Assembly: GCF_003931915.1 (NCBI RefSeq)
Contig: NZ_RSAA01000015.1
Span: 455,255-519,254 of the forward strand
DNA from: Saccharopolyspora rhizosphaerae
GTDB taxonomy: Bacteria; Actinomycetota; Actinomycetes; Mycobacteriales; Pseudonocardiaceae
Direction: 5' to 3'
Length of the DNA: 64,000 nucleotides
Below the pieces are notes generated by a model. The model did no database searches and had not been told where the DNA came from. It worked only from the letters and a program-made list of their open reading frames with translations. A program made the translations under genes and the position numbers. Positions 33,814 to 42,536 of the stretch are shown here, piece by piece. Positions within the stretch are counted from its first letter, which is position 1. The number at the start of each line of letters is the position of its first letter.

Positions 33814-34947
33814 TCACCGCGGCAGCACCGCTGCCACCCGGAAGCCCCCGTCGGTGGTCGGTCCGACCTCGAGGGAGCCACCGGCGAGCGCGACGCGCTC
33901 ACGCATCCCGAGCAACCCGTACCCGGGGCCGGGAATCCCCGTCTGCTCGCTGGGACCGTTGGTGACGGTGAGGGCGAGGTCGTCATCGACCTCGACGACG
34001 ACGGACACCGGTGCACCCGGGGCGTGCTGCGCCGCGTTCGTCAGCGCCTCCTGCACGACCCGGTAGGCCGCGCGACCGGTGCTCCCGGAGGTCTCGGGCA
34101 GCTCGTCAGGCGTGCTCAGACGCACGTCGGGCCCGGCATCGCGCACCAGCTCGGCGATGTCGTCCAAGCTCGGTGCTTCAGGCAGGTCGGACGGGCTCTC
34201 CCGCAGCACGCGCAGCATGCCGCGCAGCTCGGTGAGCGCCTTCGCGCTGTTGTCCCGGATGACCTCCGCGGTGTCGGCCGTGCCCTCGTCCTTCGCGTGC
34301 ACCGTCAGCGCGCCGGCCTGCAGGGACATGACGCTGGCCCGGTGGGCGATCACGTCGTGCAGTTCGCGCGCGATCCGCCGCCGTTCCTCGGTGACGGCCC
34401 GTTCGGTGAGCAGCGCGCGTTCCCGCTCGGCGCGGTCGATGCGTTCGCTCGTGGCGGTCATCAGCTCCTGCCGCTGGTGCAACCACAACCCCAGCATCCC
34501 CGGCACGGTGTGGAGCGCGGCGTTCACGCCGATGCTCAGCAGGGTCGGGAACAGCTCGTCGTCGGGGTAGTGGAGCAGGTTCACCACCACGGCGGTCCCG
34601 ATGAGCGCCACACCCACGACCCACGTCGAGAACGCGGCGCCGTGGCGGCGCGCGTAGGTGTACAGCGCGACCCAGGACGGTGTCAGGTGGAAGGCGAGCA
34701 CCATCGCGGCGATCGCGGCCAACGCCGTCACCATCGGGAACCGCCTGCGCACGAGCAGCGCGAACAGGATCGCGACGTGCAGGACGTGCTCCCACAGCGG
34801 TGCCTGGAGGCTGTCGGGAATCCCGCTGAAGAGCAGCGCGACGCCGATGTCGATCAGCAGCTGGTGCACCTTGCCGTCCCACCAGGACAGCAGGCGCTCA
34901 CGGTCGAAGAGGTCGCGCACCCGGCCGACTCTAGCTGCGGCGATCAC
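33814..34947 (-). CDS. Second sensor histidine kinase
   Basis: 377 residues from GTG 34947. It has a cytoplasmic start (FDRERLLSWWDGKVHQLLID), about five membrane segments, a HisKA_3 box RRIARELHDVIAHRASVMSL with His197, and the ATPase motifs TNAAQHAPG and GYGLLGMRERVALAGG. It is similar throughout to the kinase at 30926 and probably arose by duplication. The response regulator at 35525 reads the same way, separated by an oppositely oriented small gene, and is the best candidate partner. Confidence 0.87.
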   Translation of the reverse strand: MIAAARVGRVRDLFDRERLLSWWDGKVHQLLIDIGVALLFSGIPDSLQAPLWEHVLHVAILFALLVRRRFPMVTALAAIAAMVLAFHLTPSWVALYTYARRHGAAFSTWVVGVALIGTAVVVNLLHYPDDELFPTLLSIGVNAALHTVPGMLGLWLHQRQELMTATSERIDRAERERALLTERAVTEERRRIARELHDVIAHRASVMSLQAGALTVHAKDEGTADTAEVIRDNSAKALTELRGMLRVLRESPSDLPEAPSLDDIAELVRDAGPDVRLSTPDELPETSGSTGRAAYRVVQEALTNAAQHAPGAPVSVVVEVDDDLALTVTNGPSEQTGIPGPGYGLLGMRERVALAGGSLEVGPTTDGGFRVAAVLPR

Positions 34948-35084
34948 CCGCCACCTTCGCCGACCGGCCGAGACGCCTACGACTTTCGGCCAAGTTCGGA
35001 CGAGCGGGTCGAGGGACGTCGCGGCGGTCGTGGACGCCTAGCGTGGTTGATCAACGACGACGGAACACGGTGAGAGGAAACAAC

Positions 35085-35327
35085 ATGGACTTCGTTCACC
35101 ACCCGGATCAGCTCCTGTTCGCAGGCGGCCTGGGTGTGGCCGCGCTGGTGCTGATCGGCTGGCTGGTGCTGTTCGTCTGCGCCGTGGTCAGCGTCCTCGG
35201 CTCGCCCTTGTCGCTCGGCATGAAGCTGGTGTGGGTCGTCATCGCCTTCTCCGCTCCGTTCTTGGGCGTGCTGGCGTGGTTCCTGATCGGGCGGAGCGAC
35301 GCCTACCGGCGCCGCGCGGCCTGCTGA
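35085..35327 (+). CDS. Small PLDc_N domain membrane protein
   Basis: 80 residues from ATG 35085 behind AGAGGAAA. Two hydrophobic helices (about 10-38 and 47-70) enclose SPLSLGMKLVWVVIAFSAPF and end in LGVLAWFLIGRSDAY, the phospholipase D N-terminal (PLDc_N) domain pattern found as a stand-alone small protein next to two-component systems and exporters. It is divergent from the second kinase gene, with 137 bases between. A membrane sensor accessory or a lantibiotic-type immunity protein are possible roles; neither can be shown. Confidence 0.8.
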   Translation: MDFVHHPDQLLFAGGLGVAALVLIGWLVLFVCAVVSVLGSPLSLGMKLVWVVIAFSAPFLGVLAWFLIGRSDAYRRRAAC

Positions 35328-35388
35328 GGCGTCGTGGGGAGTGCTCCGCTCAGCGGTGCGGGTGGCAGCAACCCCGGGACGGAAGAGC

Positions 35389-35453
35389 GCAGCGGCTGCG
35401 TTCGCCCACTGAGCACGTCTGCCGCGCGGCGTGCTCGTCACGAAGCTGCTCAG
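35389..35453. repeat. Family C hairpin repeat, copy 4
   Basis: Left end GCAGCGGCTGCGTTCG (35389-35404), right end TCACGAAGCTGCTCAG (35438-35453). The bases after the right end (GCGGTGCGGGCTGAG) match those after copy 5. It lies between the converging PLDc_N and response regulator genes and may act as their terminator. Confidence 0.55.
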
Positions 35454-35524
35454 CGCCTGGCGCGGTGCGGGCTGAGTTCCACACCTCAAGCACCGCTGAG
35501 CGGAGCGGCACGTCCGATCGACTC

Positions 35525-36172
35525 TCAGGCCAGGCCGGCGTCGTGGGTGATGATGGCGACTTGGGTGCGGTTGACGGCGTCGAGCTTGTGCATGATCCGT
35601 CCGATGTGGACCTTCACGGTGGACTGGCTCATGTAGAGGTCGGCGGCGATCTCGGCGTTGCTCGAACCCTGCGCCACCGCGACGGCCACCTCGCGCTCCC
35701 GCGCCGTTAGCTTGTCCACTTTGGATCGTGCGGACTGGGCGGCGCCGCCGCCGGTGGAGAAGGTCGCCAGCAGCTTGCGGGTGATCCGCGGTGACAGCAT
35801 CGCCTCGCCGCCGGCGAGGGTGTGCACGGCGGCGACGAGCTCGTGCGGCCGGGTGTCCTTGAGCAGGAAGCCGGCCGCACCGTGCTGCAACGCCGCGTGC
35901 ACGTACTCGTCCACGTCGAAGGTGGTCAGCACGCCGACGGCAGGCGGGTCGGGCAGCGCGGCGAGCCGCTCGGTCACCTCGAGGCCGCCGACCTCGGGCA
36001 TCTGGATGTCGGTGAGCACGACGTCCGGCGAGAACTTCGCCACGAGGTCCACGATCCCCACCCCGTTGGCGGCCTCGGCCACCACGGCGATCTCGGGATC
36101 GGACTCCAGGATCATCCGGATCCCGGACCGCACGAGGTCCTCGTCGTCGAGCAGCACAACCTTGACGCTCAC
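35525..36172 (-). CDS. NarL/LuxR-family response regulator
   Basis: 215 residues. Receiver domain starts VKVVLLDDEDLVRSGIRMIL; phospho-acceptor Asp55 lies in VVLTDIQMPEVGG and the conserved Lys in GFLLKDTRPHE. The LuxR helix-turn-helix reads LTAREREVAVAVAQGSSNAE then LYMSQSTVKVHIGRIMHKLD. It is the only regulator gene near two HisKA_3 kinases, and both may phosphorylate it or the one at 30926 may use a distant partner. Likely targets are the exporter operon and the PLDc_N gene. Confidence 0.93.
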   Translation of the reverse strand: MSVKVVLLDDEDLVRSGIRMILESDPEIAVVAEAANGVGIVDLVAKFSPDVVLTDIQMPEVGGLEVTERLAALPDPPAVGVLTTFDVDEYVHAALQHGAAGFLLKDTRPHELVAAVHTLAGGEAMLSPRITRKLLATFSTGGGAAQSARSKVDKLTAREREVAVAVAQGSSNAEIAADLYMSQSTVKVHIGRIMHKLDAVNRTQVAIITHDAGLA

Positions 36173-36272
36173 AGATCACCACACCCGCAGTCGGAAGAGG
36201 ACAGCCGGAACAACGGTATACCGCGAACGCCGGTCCTCGTGGCGCAGTTCGGATCTCGGGAAGTTCCGCGGC

Positions 36273-37136
<864 letters not shown>

Positions 37137-37250
37137 CGGCCCTCCTCGGTGTGAGCAACTGGTTGCACCGCGAGCCTAAGCCTCGCGACCCCCGCACCCC
37201 AGGGGCGCACCGACACCAGCACCGCGGGCACCGACTGCCGACACGGCGGG

Positions 37251-37280
37251 GTGACGACATGTCGCGCGACATGTCGTCAC
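37251..37280. repeat. Family B palindrome, copy 2 (perfect, 30 bases)
   Basis: The half sequence GTGACGACATGTCGC is followed directly by its exact reverse complement, giving a loop-free 30-base palindrome with a TCGCGCGA core at 37262-37269. It shares ACATGTCGCGCGA with the copy at 23425-23450. Confidence 0.85.
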
Positions 37281-37443
37281 CCCCGCTCGCGACCGGGCGT
37301 GTGGGGGTTCAGGTCTCCGGGTGCGTGATCGGTCGGTGCGGGGGTGGGGGGCAGGGTGTCCTCGGGGGGTTCCCGGAGGTGTGCGGTTCGTGTCGGTGGG
37401 ACGTTGGGTGGTGCGATCGGAGCACGAACTCGTGGGGGGACGG

Positions 37444-37794
37444 ATGTCCGAGGAAGAAGGCCGCGTGCACGAGGTCCGGGTGCGCGGTTTCGGGAGCGTG
37501 GACGACGCCGTTGCGGCGCAGGAGGTGGTCGCGCGCCTGCTGTGCCCGGACGAATCGCACCGGGGTCCATGCGAGATCCCGTGGAGCACCGGCGTCGCTG
37601 ACGAGCCGGGCACCCCGGGGGGAGCGGTGTTGGTCGTCGGGGTGCTGACCACGGCTCGACGGGCCGAAGGCCTGCTCGAACGCGTCCTCGACGCGGTCGG
37701 TCCCGAGCACGCGGTCGCTCTCGGCGAGGCCGATCCCGAGGACTACGCCGAACTCGTCGAACAGCACCGGATCGAAGCCGGCCTGACCAGCTGA
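37444..37794 (+). CDS. Hypothetical protein
   Basis: ATG 37444 just after GGGGGGAC gives 116 residues. The sequence reads VHEVRVRGFGSVDDAVAAQE and VLVVGVLTTARRAEGLLERV, with LDAVGPEHAVALGEADPEDY near the end, a compact alpha/beta composition without membrane segments or Cys motifs (two Cys, in LLCPDESHRGPC). The alternation suggests a ferredoxin-like fold, but no family is recognised. It ends 38 bases before the converging DUF2249-cupin gene. The open frame extends upstream to 37321 but without a binding site. Confidence 0.65.
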   Translation: MSEEEGRVHEVRVRGFGSVDDAVAAQEVVARLLCPDESHRGPCEIPWSTGVADEPGTPGGAVLVVGVLTTARRAEGLLERVLDAVGPEHAVALGEADPEDYAELVEQHRIEAGLTS

Positions 37795-37832
37795 GCCGCG
37801 AGCCGGGCGGGCCAGCCGTTCTCCGAACCGCC

Positions 37833-38438
37833 TCAGGGCGCGGGAGGGGCGTGCAGCTGCAAGGCCTGCCGGCGCTGGTGGACCGTGAGGTAGCGCAGGC
37901 CTTCGTCGCCCGCGGTGAACTGGCGCCGGGAGCGGCGAGGCAGCCAGAGCAGCGCTCCTCGACGCAGGTCGACCTCGCCGCGCTCGGTGCCGAGCCGGCC
38001 TGAGCCGGACAGCACGTGGACGAGAACGTCGACGTCCGGGCCGGTGTGGGCGTCGATGGTGCCGCCGGGTGGCAGGGCGATGACGTTGGAGTCCAGGTCG
38101 CGGTCGCGGACCGGGAGCTTCCACACGGGGCCGGTGGTGTCCGAACCGGCGGCGCCGTCCGCGACGTCGTCGGTGTTGACGAGCACCCGGGGGAGCGGTG
38201 TGGTGGTCAGCTTGGTGATGCGCACGCGCCAGGCCTCGGGGCCGCGCGAGAGGTGCTCCCAGTCGTGGCTGCCCGGGTGTTCCTCCTCCAACGCCGCGCG
38301 CACGCCCTGGGGATCGCGGTCGTCGACCACGACCAGCGAACCCCCTACTGGCAGGTCGGCGTATCCGGCGAGGACCGTCGGGCGCTTCTCGGGCTCGGCC
38401 AGCGACCGCAGGTCCCACTCGCGCTCCTGGTCGGCCAT
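37833..38438 (-). CDS. DUF2249-cupin fusion protein
   Basis: ATG 38438 gives 201 residues. Residues about 14-75 match DUF2249 (VLAGYADLPVGGSLVVVDDR, then SHDWEHLSRGPEAWRVRITK). Residues about 105-195 form a cupin (NVIALPPGGTIDAHTGPDVD, VLVHVLSGSGRLGTERGEVD, LRRGALLWLPRRSRRQF), though only one clear metal-type His (IDAHTG) is seen. DUF2249 proteins recur with nitrogen-oxide and hemerythrin genes, so a role in NO or oxygen response is a guess. It is divergent from a small membrane protein gene, with three CACGTG sites between them. Confidence 0.82.
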   Translation of the reverse strand: MADQEREWDLRSLAEPEKRPTVLAGYADLPVGGSLVVVDDRDPQGVRAALEEEHPGSHDWEHLSRGPEAWRVRITKLTTTPLPRVLVNTDDVADGAAGSDTTGPVWKLPVRDRDLDSNVIALPPGGTIDAHTGPDVDVLVHVLSGSGRLGTERGEVDLRRGALLWLPRRSRRQFTAGDEGLRYLTVHQRRQALQLHAPPAP

Positions 38439-38470
38439 GGCGCAGCACTCTCCCGTCACGAAGTTCCTCT

Positions 38471-38506
38471 CACGTGCAACCACGTGCGATCATCCCACGT
38501 GACGTG
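38471..38506. promoter_or_regulatory. Triple CACGTG array in a divergent promoter
   Basis: CACGTG occurs at 38471, 38481 and 38496 and a fourth ACGTG at 38502, spaced 10, 15 and 6 bases. The region lies between the DUF2249-cupin and membrane protein starts. The 10- to 15-base phasing suggests cooperative binding on one face of the helix. Confidence 0.55.
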
Positions 38507-38571
38507 CGCAGCAGGGCAGCCGTGGAGGGGTCCCTCGGTGCCCTGCCCACCAGTCCGGTGCGGGAGGTGAC

Positions 38572-38997
38572 GTGGACGCTCCGACCGCGGTGCTCGTGGC
38601 GGTCAGCCTGGTGTGGCTGGGCATGGTCCTGGCCATCTCGTTCCTCGAAGCCCCGCTCAAGTTCCGCGCGCCGAACGTGACGCCGCAGATCGGGCTGGGC
38701 ATCGGGCGCCTCGTCTTCCGCGCGCTCAACGCCGCCGAGGTCCTCTTCGCCGTGGTCGCCCTCGTGGCGCTCGTGCTGTTTCCCCCGACGGGGCGCATCA
38801 TCACATCTGTGCTGGTCGCCGTCGGGACGCTGCTGGTGCAGCTGGTCGCGGTCCGCCCGCGCCTGTCCCGGCGCTCCGACGCCGTCCTGGCGGGCCGGGA
38901 CGCCCCGCGCTCACGCGCGCACCACGCCTACATCGCCCTGGAGGTCGCCAAGGTCGCAGCTCTCGTGCTCACCGGCACCTGGCTGCTCTCCGCTTGA
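38572..38997 (+). CDS. Small four-helix membrane protein
   Basis: 141 residues from GTG 38572 after GGGAGGTGAC. Four hydrophobic helices are visible (about 6-25, 48-68, 74-93, 118-139). The FLEAPLKFRAP and GIGRLVFRALNAAEVLFAVV stretches, with a conserved Glu and Lys after the first helix, resemble the DUF4149/TMEM205-like group of heme- or copper-associated membrane proteins, but the match is from memory only. It shares its promoter region with the DUF2249-cupin gene and is followed 40 bases later by another cupin gene on the same strand, suggesting a small functional set. Confidence 0.75.
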   Translation: MDAPTAVLVAVSLVWLGMVLAISFLEAPLKFRAPNVTPQIGLGIGRLVFRALNAAEVLFAVVALVALVLFPPTGRIITSVLVAVGTLLVQLVAVRPRLSRRSDAVLAGRDAPRSRAHHAYIALEVAKVAALVLTGTWLLSA

Positions 38998-39037
38998 ACC
39001 GGCACCGCCCGGTGCCCTTCCGCAGGAGGTCACGCCC

Positions 39038-39367
39038 GTGGAACCCGTGTCACTGACCGCGGTGGCCGACGAACAGCTCGCCGCCGCCAGGCAGGCGTCC
39101 AGCGGACGCGCGGCCCGCACCCTCCACGGTGGACAGGGCGCGCGCCTGCGCCAGGCCGTTCTGGCGCTGCTCGCCGGTCAGGAACTGGCCGAGCACGAGA
39201 ACCCGGGGGAGGCCACGCTGCACGTCCTGCGCGGCCGGATCCGGCTGCGCACCGCCACCGAGACCTGCGACGCAGCGGCGGGCGACCACGTCGTCATCCC
39301 TCCCGCGCGGCACGCCGTGGAAGCGCTCGACGACGCAGCCGTCCTGCTGACCGCTCTGGTGCGGTAG
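39038..39367 (+). CDS. Small single-domain cupin
   Basis: 109 residues from GTG 39038 behind GCAGGAGG. The single cupin reads AVLALLAGQELAEHENPGEA, TLHVLRGRIRLRTATET, GDHVVIPPARHAVEALDDAA. Cupin motif 1 has Glu-His-Glu (EHENPGEA) and motif 2 a His (PPARHAV), enough for a metal site. It is the third gene of the DUF2249-cupin/membrane protein group. Stand-alone cupins of this size are often sensor or stress proteins; the substrate is unknown. Confidence 0.85.
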   Translation: MEPVSLTAVADEQLAAARQASSGRAARTLHGGQGARLRQAVLALLAGQELAEHENPGEATLHVLRGRIRLRTATETCDAAAGDHVVIPPARHAVEALDDAAVLLTALVR

Positions 39368-39500
39368 TCCGGCCAACCTGCGCGCCGAACGCGAAGACCG
39401 CGGACGTCCTGCGGAGCACCGGTGGGAGACGCAGGCTGGGAACGAGGGCGGGCACGAGGTGGCTCGCGCGTCCCGCGAACCCACCTCACCCCGAAGGCAG

Positions 39501-39574
39501 TGGGGCCGGAGGGACTCGAACCCTCACTGTCTAGGACCTAAACCTAGTGCCTCTGCCAATTGGGCTACGGCCCC
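39501..39574 (-). tRNA. tRNA with UAG anticodon (Leu codon CUA), class I shape
   Basis: Read on the minus strand, the acceptor arms GGGGCCG and CGGCCCC pair perfectly over 7 bases, the anticodon stem is CTAGG/CCTAG with loop TTTAGGT (anticodon UAG), and the T arm is GAGGG-TTCGAGT-CCCTC. The discriminator is A and no CCA is encoded. The D stem has only three good pairs (GCC/GGC). The variable region is 5 bases (ACAGT), so this is a 74-base class I molecule, while ordinary bacterial tRNA-Leu has a long variable arm. Confidence 0.9.
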
Positions 39575-39718
39575 TCGGTGAGCACAGCGTAGCGCGTGTG
39601 TCGATCATGTTCTCCGGGGTGGGTGAGGACCCGAGCAGGGGACATGGGCGCGGCTGGTGCGGCGTTTGATCCACCGTGAACTACGGTGTTGGCAGCCAGG
39701 TGAACGTGAGGAGGACAC

Positions 39719-39940
39719 GTGGCCCGTGATCAAGATGCCATCGAGCGTGACATCGAGCAGGCGCGTGACGCGCTGGCCGACACGCTGGACAGGCTGAGCG
39801 CTCAGGCGAACCCGCAGCGGTTCGTCGACGCCGGCAAGGCCAGCGTCAAGGAGAAGCTGGACGACCCCAAGGTGCGCTACGCGCTGATCGGAGTCGGCGT
39901 ACTGGTCACCGCGGTGGTCGTGCGCAAGCTGTTCAAGTGA
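39719..39940 (+). CDS. DUF3618 small membrane protein
   Basis: 73 residues from GTG 39719 after GAGGAGGAC. The DUF3618 core IERDIEQARDALADTLDRLS is followed by a helix with QRFVDAGKASVKEKLDDPKV and a C-terminal membrane segment (ALIGVGVLVTAVVVRKLF). Such proteins are frequent in actinomycetes, often near other envelope or DUF1469 proteins, with no known function. A terminator-like hairpin lies at 39951-39980 and a converging MOSC gene follows. Confidence 0.88.
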   Translation: MARDQDAIERDIEQARDALADTLDRLSAQANPQRFVDAGKASVKEKLDDPKVRYALIGVGVLVTAVVVRKLFK

Positions 39941-39950
39941 GGTGCCGGCT

Positions 39951-39980
39951 GTTCTGGGGTCTCGGACCTGACCCCAGAAC
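39951..39980. terminator. Bidirectional hairpin between converging genes
   Basis: GTTCTGGGGTC (39951-39961) pairs perfectly with GACCCCAGAAC (39970-39980) across an 8-base loop; no T tract. Confidence 0.7.
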
Positions 39981-39992
39981 ACCGGGACCGGC

Positions 39993-40703
39993 TCAACCCG
40001 CCTCGACCGCGTCGCCCGCGCTGACCGTGCCCGGTCGAGCCACCCGCATGATCACGCCGAACTTGTTCTCGTGGCGTTCGATCAGGTGCGCCTGCAGTTC
40101 CCGCCAGCGCTCGCGTCCTTCCGCGTCCCAGCTCGGCACCGCGCAGCGGATGCACGGGCCGGCGTGCTCGCCGGTCACGGTCAGCTCCACCTCGCCCGCG
40201 GTGATCGTCGCGCCCGGTTCCCAGTCCTGCTCGGCGAACGGCGGCAGGTCCGCGTCGAGGTGCAGGTTCGTGCGAAAGCGGCGGAGGTCGACCTCGGCGT
40301 CCAGCTCCTCGCAGAGGCCTCGTCGCGAGGACTCGAAGGTCACCAGCACCGTCGGACCCCGGTCCTGCTGACCGTCGGCGGCGTTCAAGCGCACCGGGAT
40401 CTCCAGCGACCGCTCCAGGGCGTCCACCAGCTCCGGGTCCTCCCAGGAGAAGCGCTGGTCACCAGGGCCTTTCAGGGTCGGGGCCGCAGCGGGGTCGACG
40501 ACGTCGCCGTAGGTCGCCGACCAGGCCAGCAGGGCTTGGTTCTGCCGGACGGTGAGGACGTTGCCGGCGCGGTTCGGCCGCTCGTCGAGCAGTGCGTAGG
40601 CGCGGTCGCCCGCCATGCCGCGCTCGTCGAAGCGGGCGGCGGCGACCTGCTCGCCGCGCAGCGACTTCACCGGCCAGCGGTTGAGCTCGAGGACCTGGGA
40701 CAC
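39993..40703 (-). CDS. MOSC domain protein (YiiM/MOSC_N type)
   Basis: GTG 40703, 7 bases after GGAGGT, gives 236 residues. The MOSC_N beta-barrel start reads LELNRWPVKSLRGEQVAAAR and GMAGDRAYALLDE; the MOSC domain ends with GEVELTVTGEHAGPCIRCAV, including the conserved Cys. MOSC proteins bind molybdenum cofactor or sulfur-carrying groups, e.g. in detoxifying N-hydroxylated compounds. Two molybdenum hydroxylases occur in this window, which makes a cofactor-related role attractive, but no operon link exists. Confidence 0.88.
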   Translation of the reverse strand: MSQVLELNRWPVKSLRGEQVAAARFDERGMAGDRAYALLDERPNRAGNVLTVRQNQALLAWSATYGDVVDPAAAPTLKGPGDQRFSWEDPELVDALERSLEIPVRLNAADGQQDRGPTVLVTFESSRRGLCEELDAEVDLRRFRTNLHLDADLPPFAEQDWEPGATITAGEVELTVTGEHAGPCIRCAVPSWDAEGRERWRELQAHLIERHENKFGVIMRVARPGTVSAGDAVEAG

Positions 40704-40757
40704 GAACCGACCTCCGATCACCTGGGGTGATGTCACCCTAACGCGTGGAACGGACGA

Positions 40758-41411
40758 TCAGCGCTTGAGCAGCGGCAGCAGCGCCTCGTTGAGCAGGCGG
40801 TCGACGAAACCGGTGTCCAGCGGTTCGTCGGCGAGCATCAGCCGGTAGATCAGGCCCGCGCCGGCCAGCTCGCCGACCGTGTCGATCGGGGCGTCGGGAC
40901 TGATCTCGCCGCGCCGCACGCCGCGCTCCATGATGCGCCGCAGCACGTCGCGCTGGGGCAGCAGGAAGGACTCGCGGAACTTCACCGCCAGCTCCGGCTC
41001 GTGCGGGAGCTCGCCGACCAGCGCCTGCGCGGCCTTGCCGACCGGCCCGGTCAGCAGCGTGGCGAACGCGCGCAGGAACTCGCCGAGGTCCTCGGCGACG
41101 GAGCCGAGGTCGGGTTCGGGGATCCGGCGCTGGACCAGTTCGTTGCAGGTGTCGATGACCAGGTCGAGCTTGGAGTCCCAGCGCCGGTAGATCGTGGCCT
41201 TGCCCGCGCGCGCCTGGGCGGCGACCGCGTCCATGGTCAGGGCCCGGTACCCGACCTGGGCGAGCACCTCCATGGCGGCCTGGCGCAGCGCAGCATCGCG
41301 GGAGGCGTCCCGCGGGCGTCCCCGGCCGGCGGGCGGCCTGCTCGGTTCGAGGCTGGCCACCGCTGCTTCCTCCTGGGGTGCACGACTGGTCGGCGCGTTC
41401 ACGCCCGACAT
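40758..41411 (-). CDS. TetR-family regulator
   Basis: ATG 41411 gives 217 residues. The helix-turn-helix reads DAALRQAAMEVLAQVGYRAL, TMDAVAAQARAGKATIYRRW, the classic TetR signature. The C-terminal ligand domain belongs to the TetR_C_16/AcrR-like group (ALVGELPHEPELAVKFRESF). The first 30 residues are a disordered Pro/Arg-rich leader. It is about 54 bases upstream of the MOSC gene end on the same strand, and no operator could be recognised. Target unknown. Confidence 0.9.
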   Translation of the reverse strand: MSGVNAPTSRAPQEEAAVASLEPSRPPAGRGRPRDASRDAALRQAAMEVLAQVGYRALTMDAVAAQARAGKATIYRRWDSKLDLVIDTCNELVQRRIPEPDLGSVAEDLGEFLRAFATLLTGPVGKAAQALVGELPHEPELAVKFRESFLLPQRDVLRRIMERGVRRGEISPDAPIDTVGELAGAGLIYRLMLADEPLDTGFVDRLLNEALLPLLKR

Positions 41412-41497
41412 CCTAAGGTCCCGGAGGGTTCCTCCACTGTGCACGTGAGCGGTGGGTCGCGAAGAGTCACCGAGCAGTGGACCCCTCGCGGCCGGGT

Positions 41498-41800
41498 CTA
41501 CTGCGCAGCCGGGGCGTGGGCCGCGGCAGCGCGCGCTGCGTGCTGGGTCGCTTCGTCCGACAGGCCGTGCCGGGCCTGCAGGTAGGCGGTGGTGAAGGCG
41601 AAACCGTCGCCGTCGAGCAGGTGGATCACCACGCGGCCGGACTTGCCGGACGAGAGCTGCTCGATGAGCTGCTCGGCCTGGTCCCGGGCGGCGATCAGGC
41701 CGGGCGCACGCGCGGTCTTCTGGTCGTCACCGTCCGTGACGGTGATCTGCCAGTCCTCGCCCTGGGGTACGTAGTTCGCGGTGATGTGCCCGCCAGCCAT
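41498..41800 (-). CDS. Hypothetical protein
   Basis: ATG 41800 behind GGAGG gives 100 residues. The sequence MAGGHITANYVPQGEDWQIT, VTDGDDQKTARAPGLIAARD and VVIHLLDGDGFAFTTAYLQA has the beta-beta-alpha-beta alternation of HicB/DUF1902-like (type II partial antitoxin) folds: the ITVTDGDD...ARAPGLIAARDQAEQLI segment recalls the HicB motif in which the second strand is followed by a helix. No HicA toxin or helix-turn-helix is adjacent. It is a soluble protein of unknown role. Confidence 0.7.
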   Translation of the reverse strand: MAGGHITANYVPQGEDWQITVTDGDDQKTARAPGLIAARDQAEQLIEQLSSGKSGRVVIHLLDGDGFAFTTAYLQARHGLSDEATQHAARAAAAHAPAAQ

Positions 41801-41904
41801 GAATGCCTCCGCTCTCCCACTTCGCTCGGGCGTTCGAGCTCTTGACCGGAAGACAATGCTAGGCGCACCGGCTCTCAGCAGCACCTCTCGGTCGCCCTGG
41901 CACT

Positions 41905-42483
41905 CTACGTGCCGAGCCTGTCCAGGTCCTCGGGACGGTCAACATCGAAGCCGTCCGATACGTCGTCACAGGACACCATCGTTACGGTGCGTTGCTTCAA
42001 GTACTCGCGTGCGCCTGCGTCACCCGTCGCCGAGGCGGCTGCACCGCTCCAGTGCTCCCTGCCCAGCAACACGGGGTGACTGCGGCGGCCCCCGTGCGCA
42101 GCGGCCGCGAGGACGTCCGGGGCCGTCAGCTCGGCGACGCGGCGGACGGCTTCCGGGCCGATGCCCGGCATGTCGACCGGGAGCACGAGCGCGGCCGGGG
42201 CCTCGGAACCGCGCAGGGCGTCCAGCGCGGTGCGCAGGGAGGACCCCATGCCGGTCGGCCAGTCCGGGTTGACCACCGTGGTCACGCCCCGCAGTTCTGC
42301 GCGCTGGCGGACCTCGTCGGCGGCGGCGCCGAGGACGACCACGACCGGATCGCACCCGGCATCGGCGAGGACCTCCGCCGCGCGGTCGACGAGCAGCCGC
42401 CCTCGGTGCTCGACGAGGGCCTTCGGCTTGCCGAAACGGCGGCCCGCACCCGCGGCGAGGACCACTCCTGCTGGGGTCTTCAC
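41905..42483 (-). CDS. MobA-like nucleotidyltransferase (molybdenum cofactor cytidylyl/guanylyltransferase)
   Basis: 192 residues. The nucleotide-binding start is GVVLAAGAGRRFGKPKALVE (residues 7-26), followed by VNPDWPTGMGSSLRTALDAL and VLPVDMPGIGPEAV, the motif set of the MocA/MobA/PucB group. MocA attaches CMP to molybdopterin for aldehyde oxidases of the xanthine dehydrogenase family; PucB of Bacillus is linked to xanthine dehydrogenase. Its location at the end of the purine operon on the same strand supports a role in making the cofactor for the xanthine dehydrogenase at 44751-49726. Confidence 0.85.
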   Translation of the reverse strand: MKTPAGVVLAAGAGRRFGKPKALVEHRGRLLVDRAAEVLADAGCDPVVVVLGAAADEVRQRAELRGVTTVVNPDWPTGMGSSLRTALDALRGSEAPAALVLPVDMPGIGPEAVRRVAELTAPDVLAAAAHGGRRSHPVLLGREHWSGAAASATGDAGAREYLKQRTVTMVSCDDVSDGFDVDRPEDLDRLGT

Positions 42484-42536
42484 GGTTCCGACCGTACTGG
42501 CCCGGGGACTCCGCGTGACGTCCCCGGGCCGTCGGA

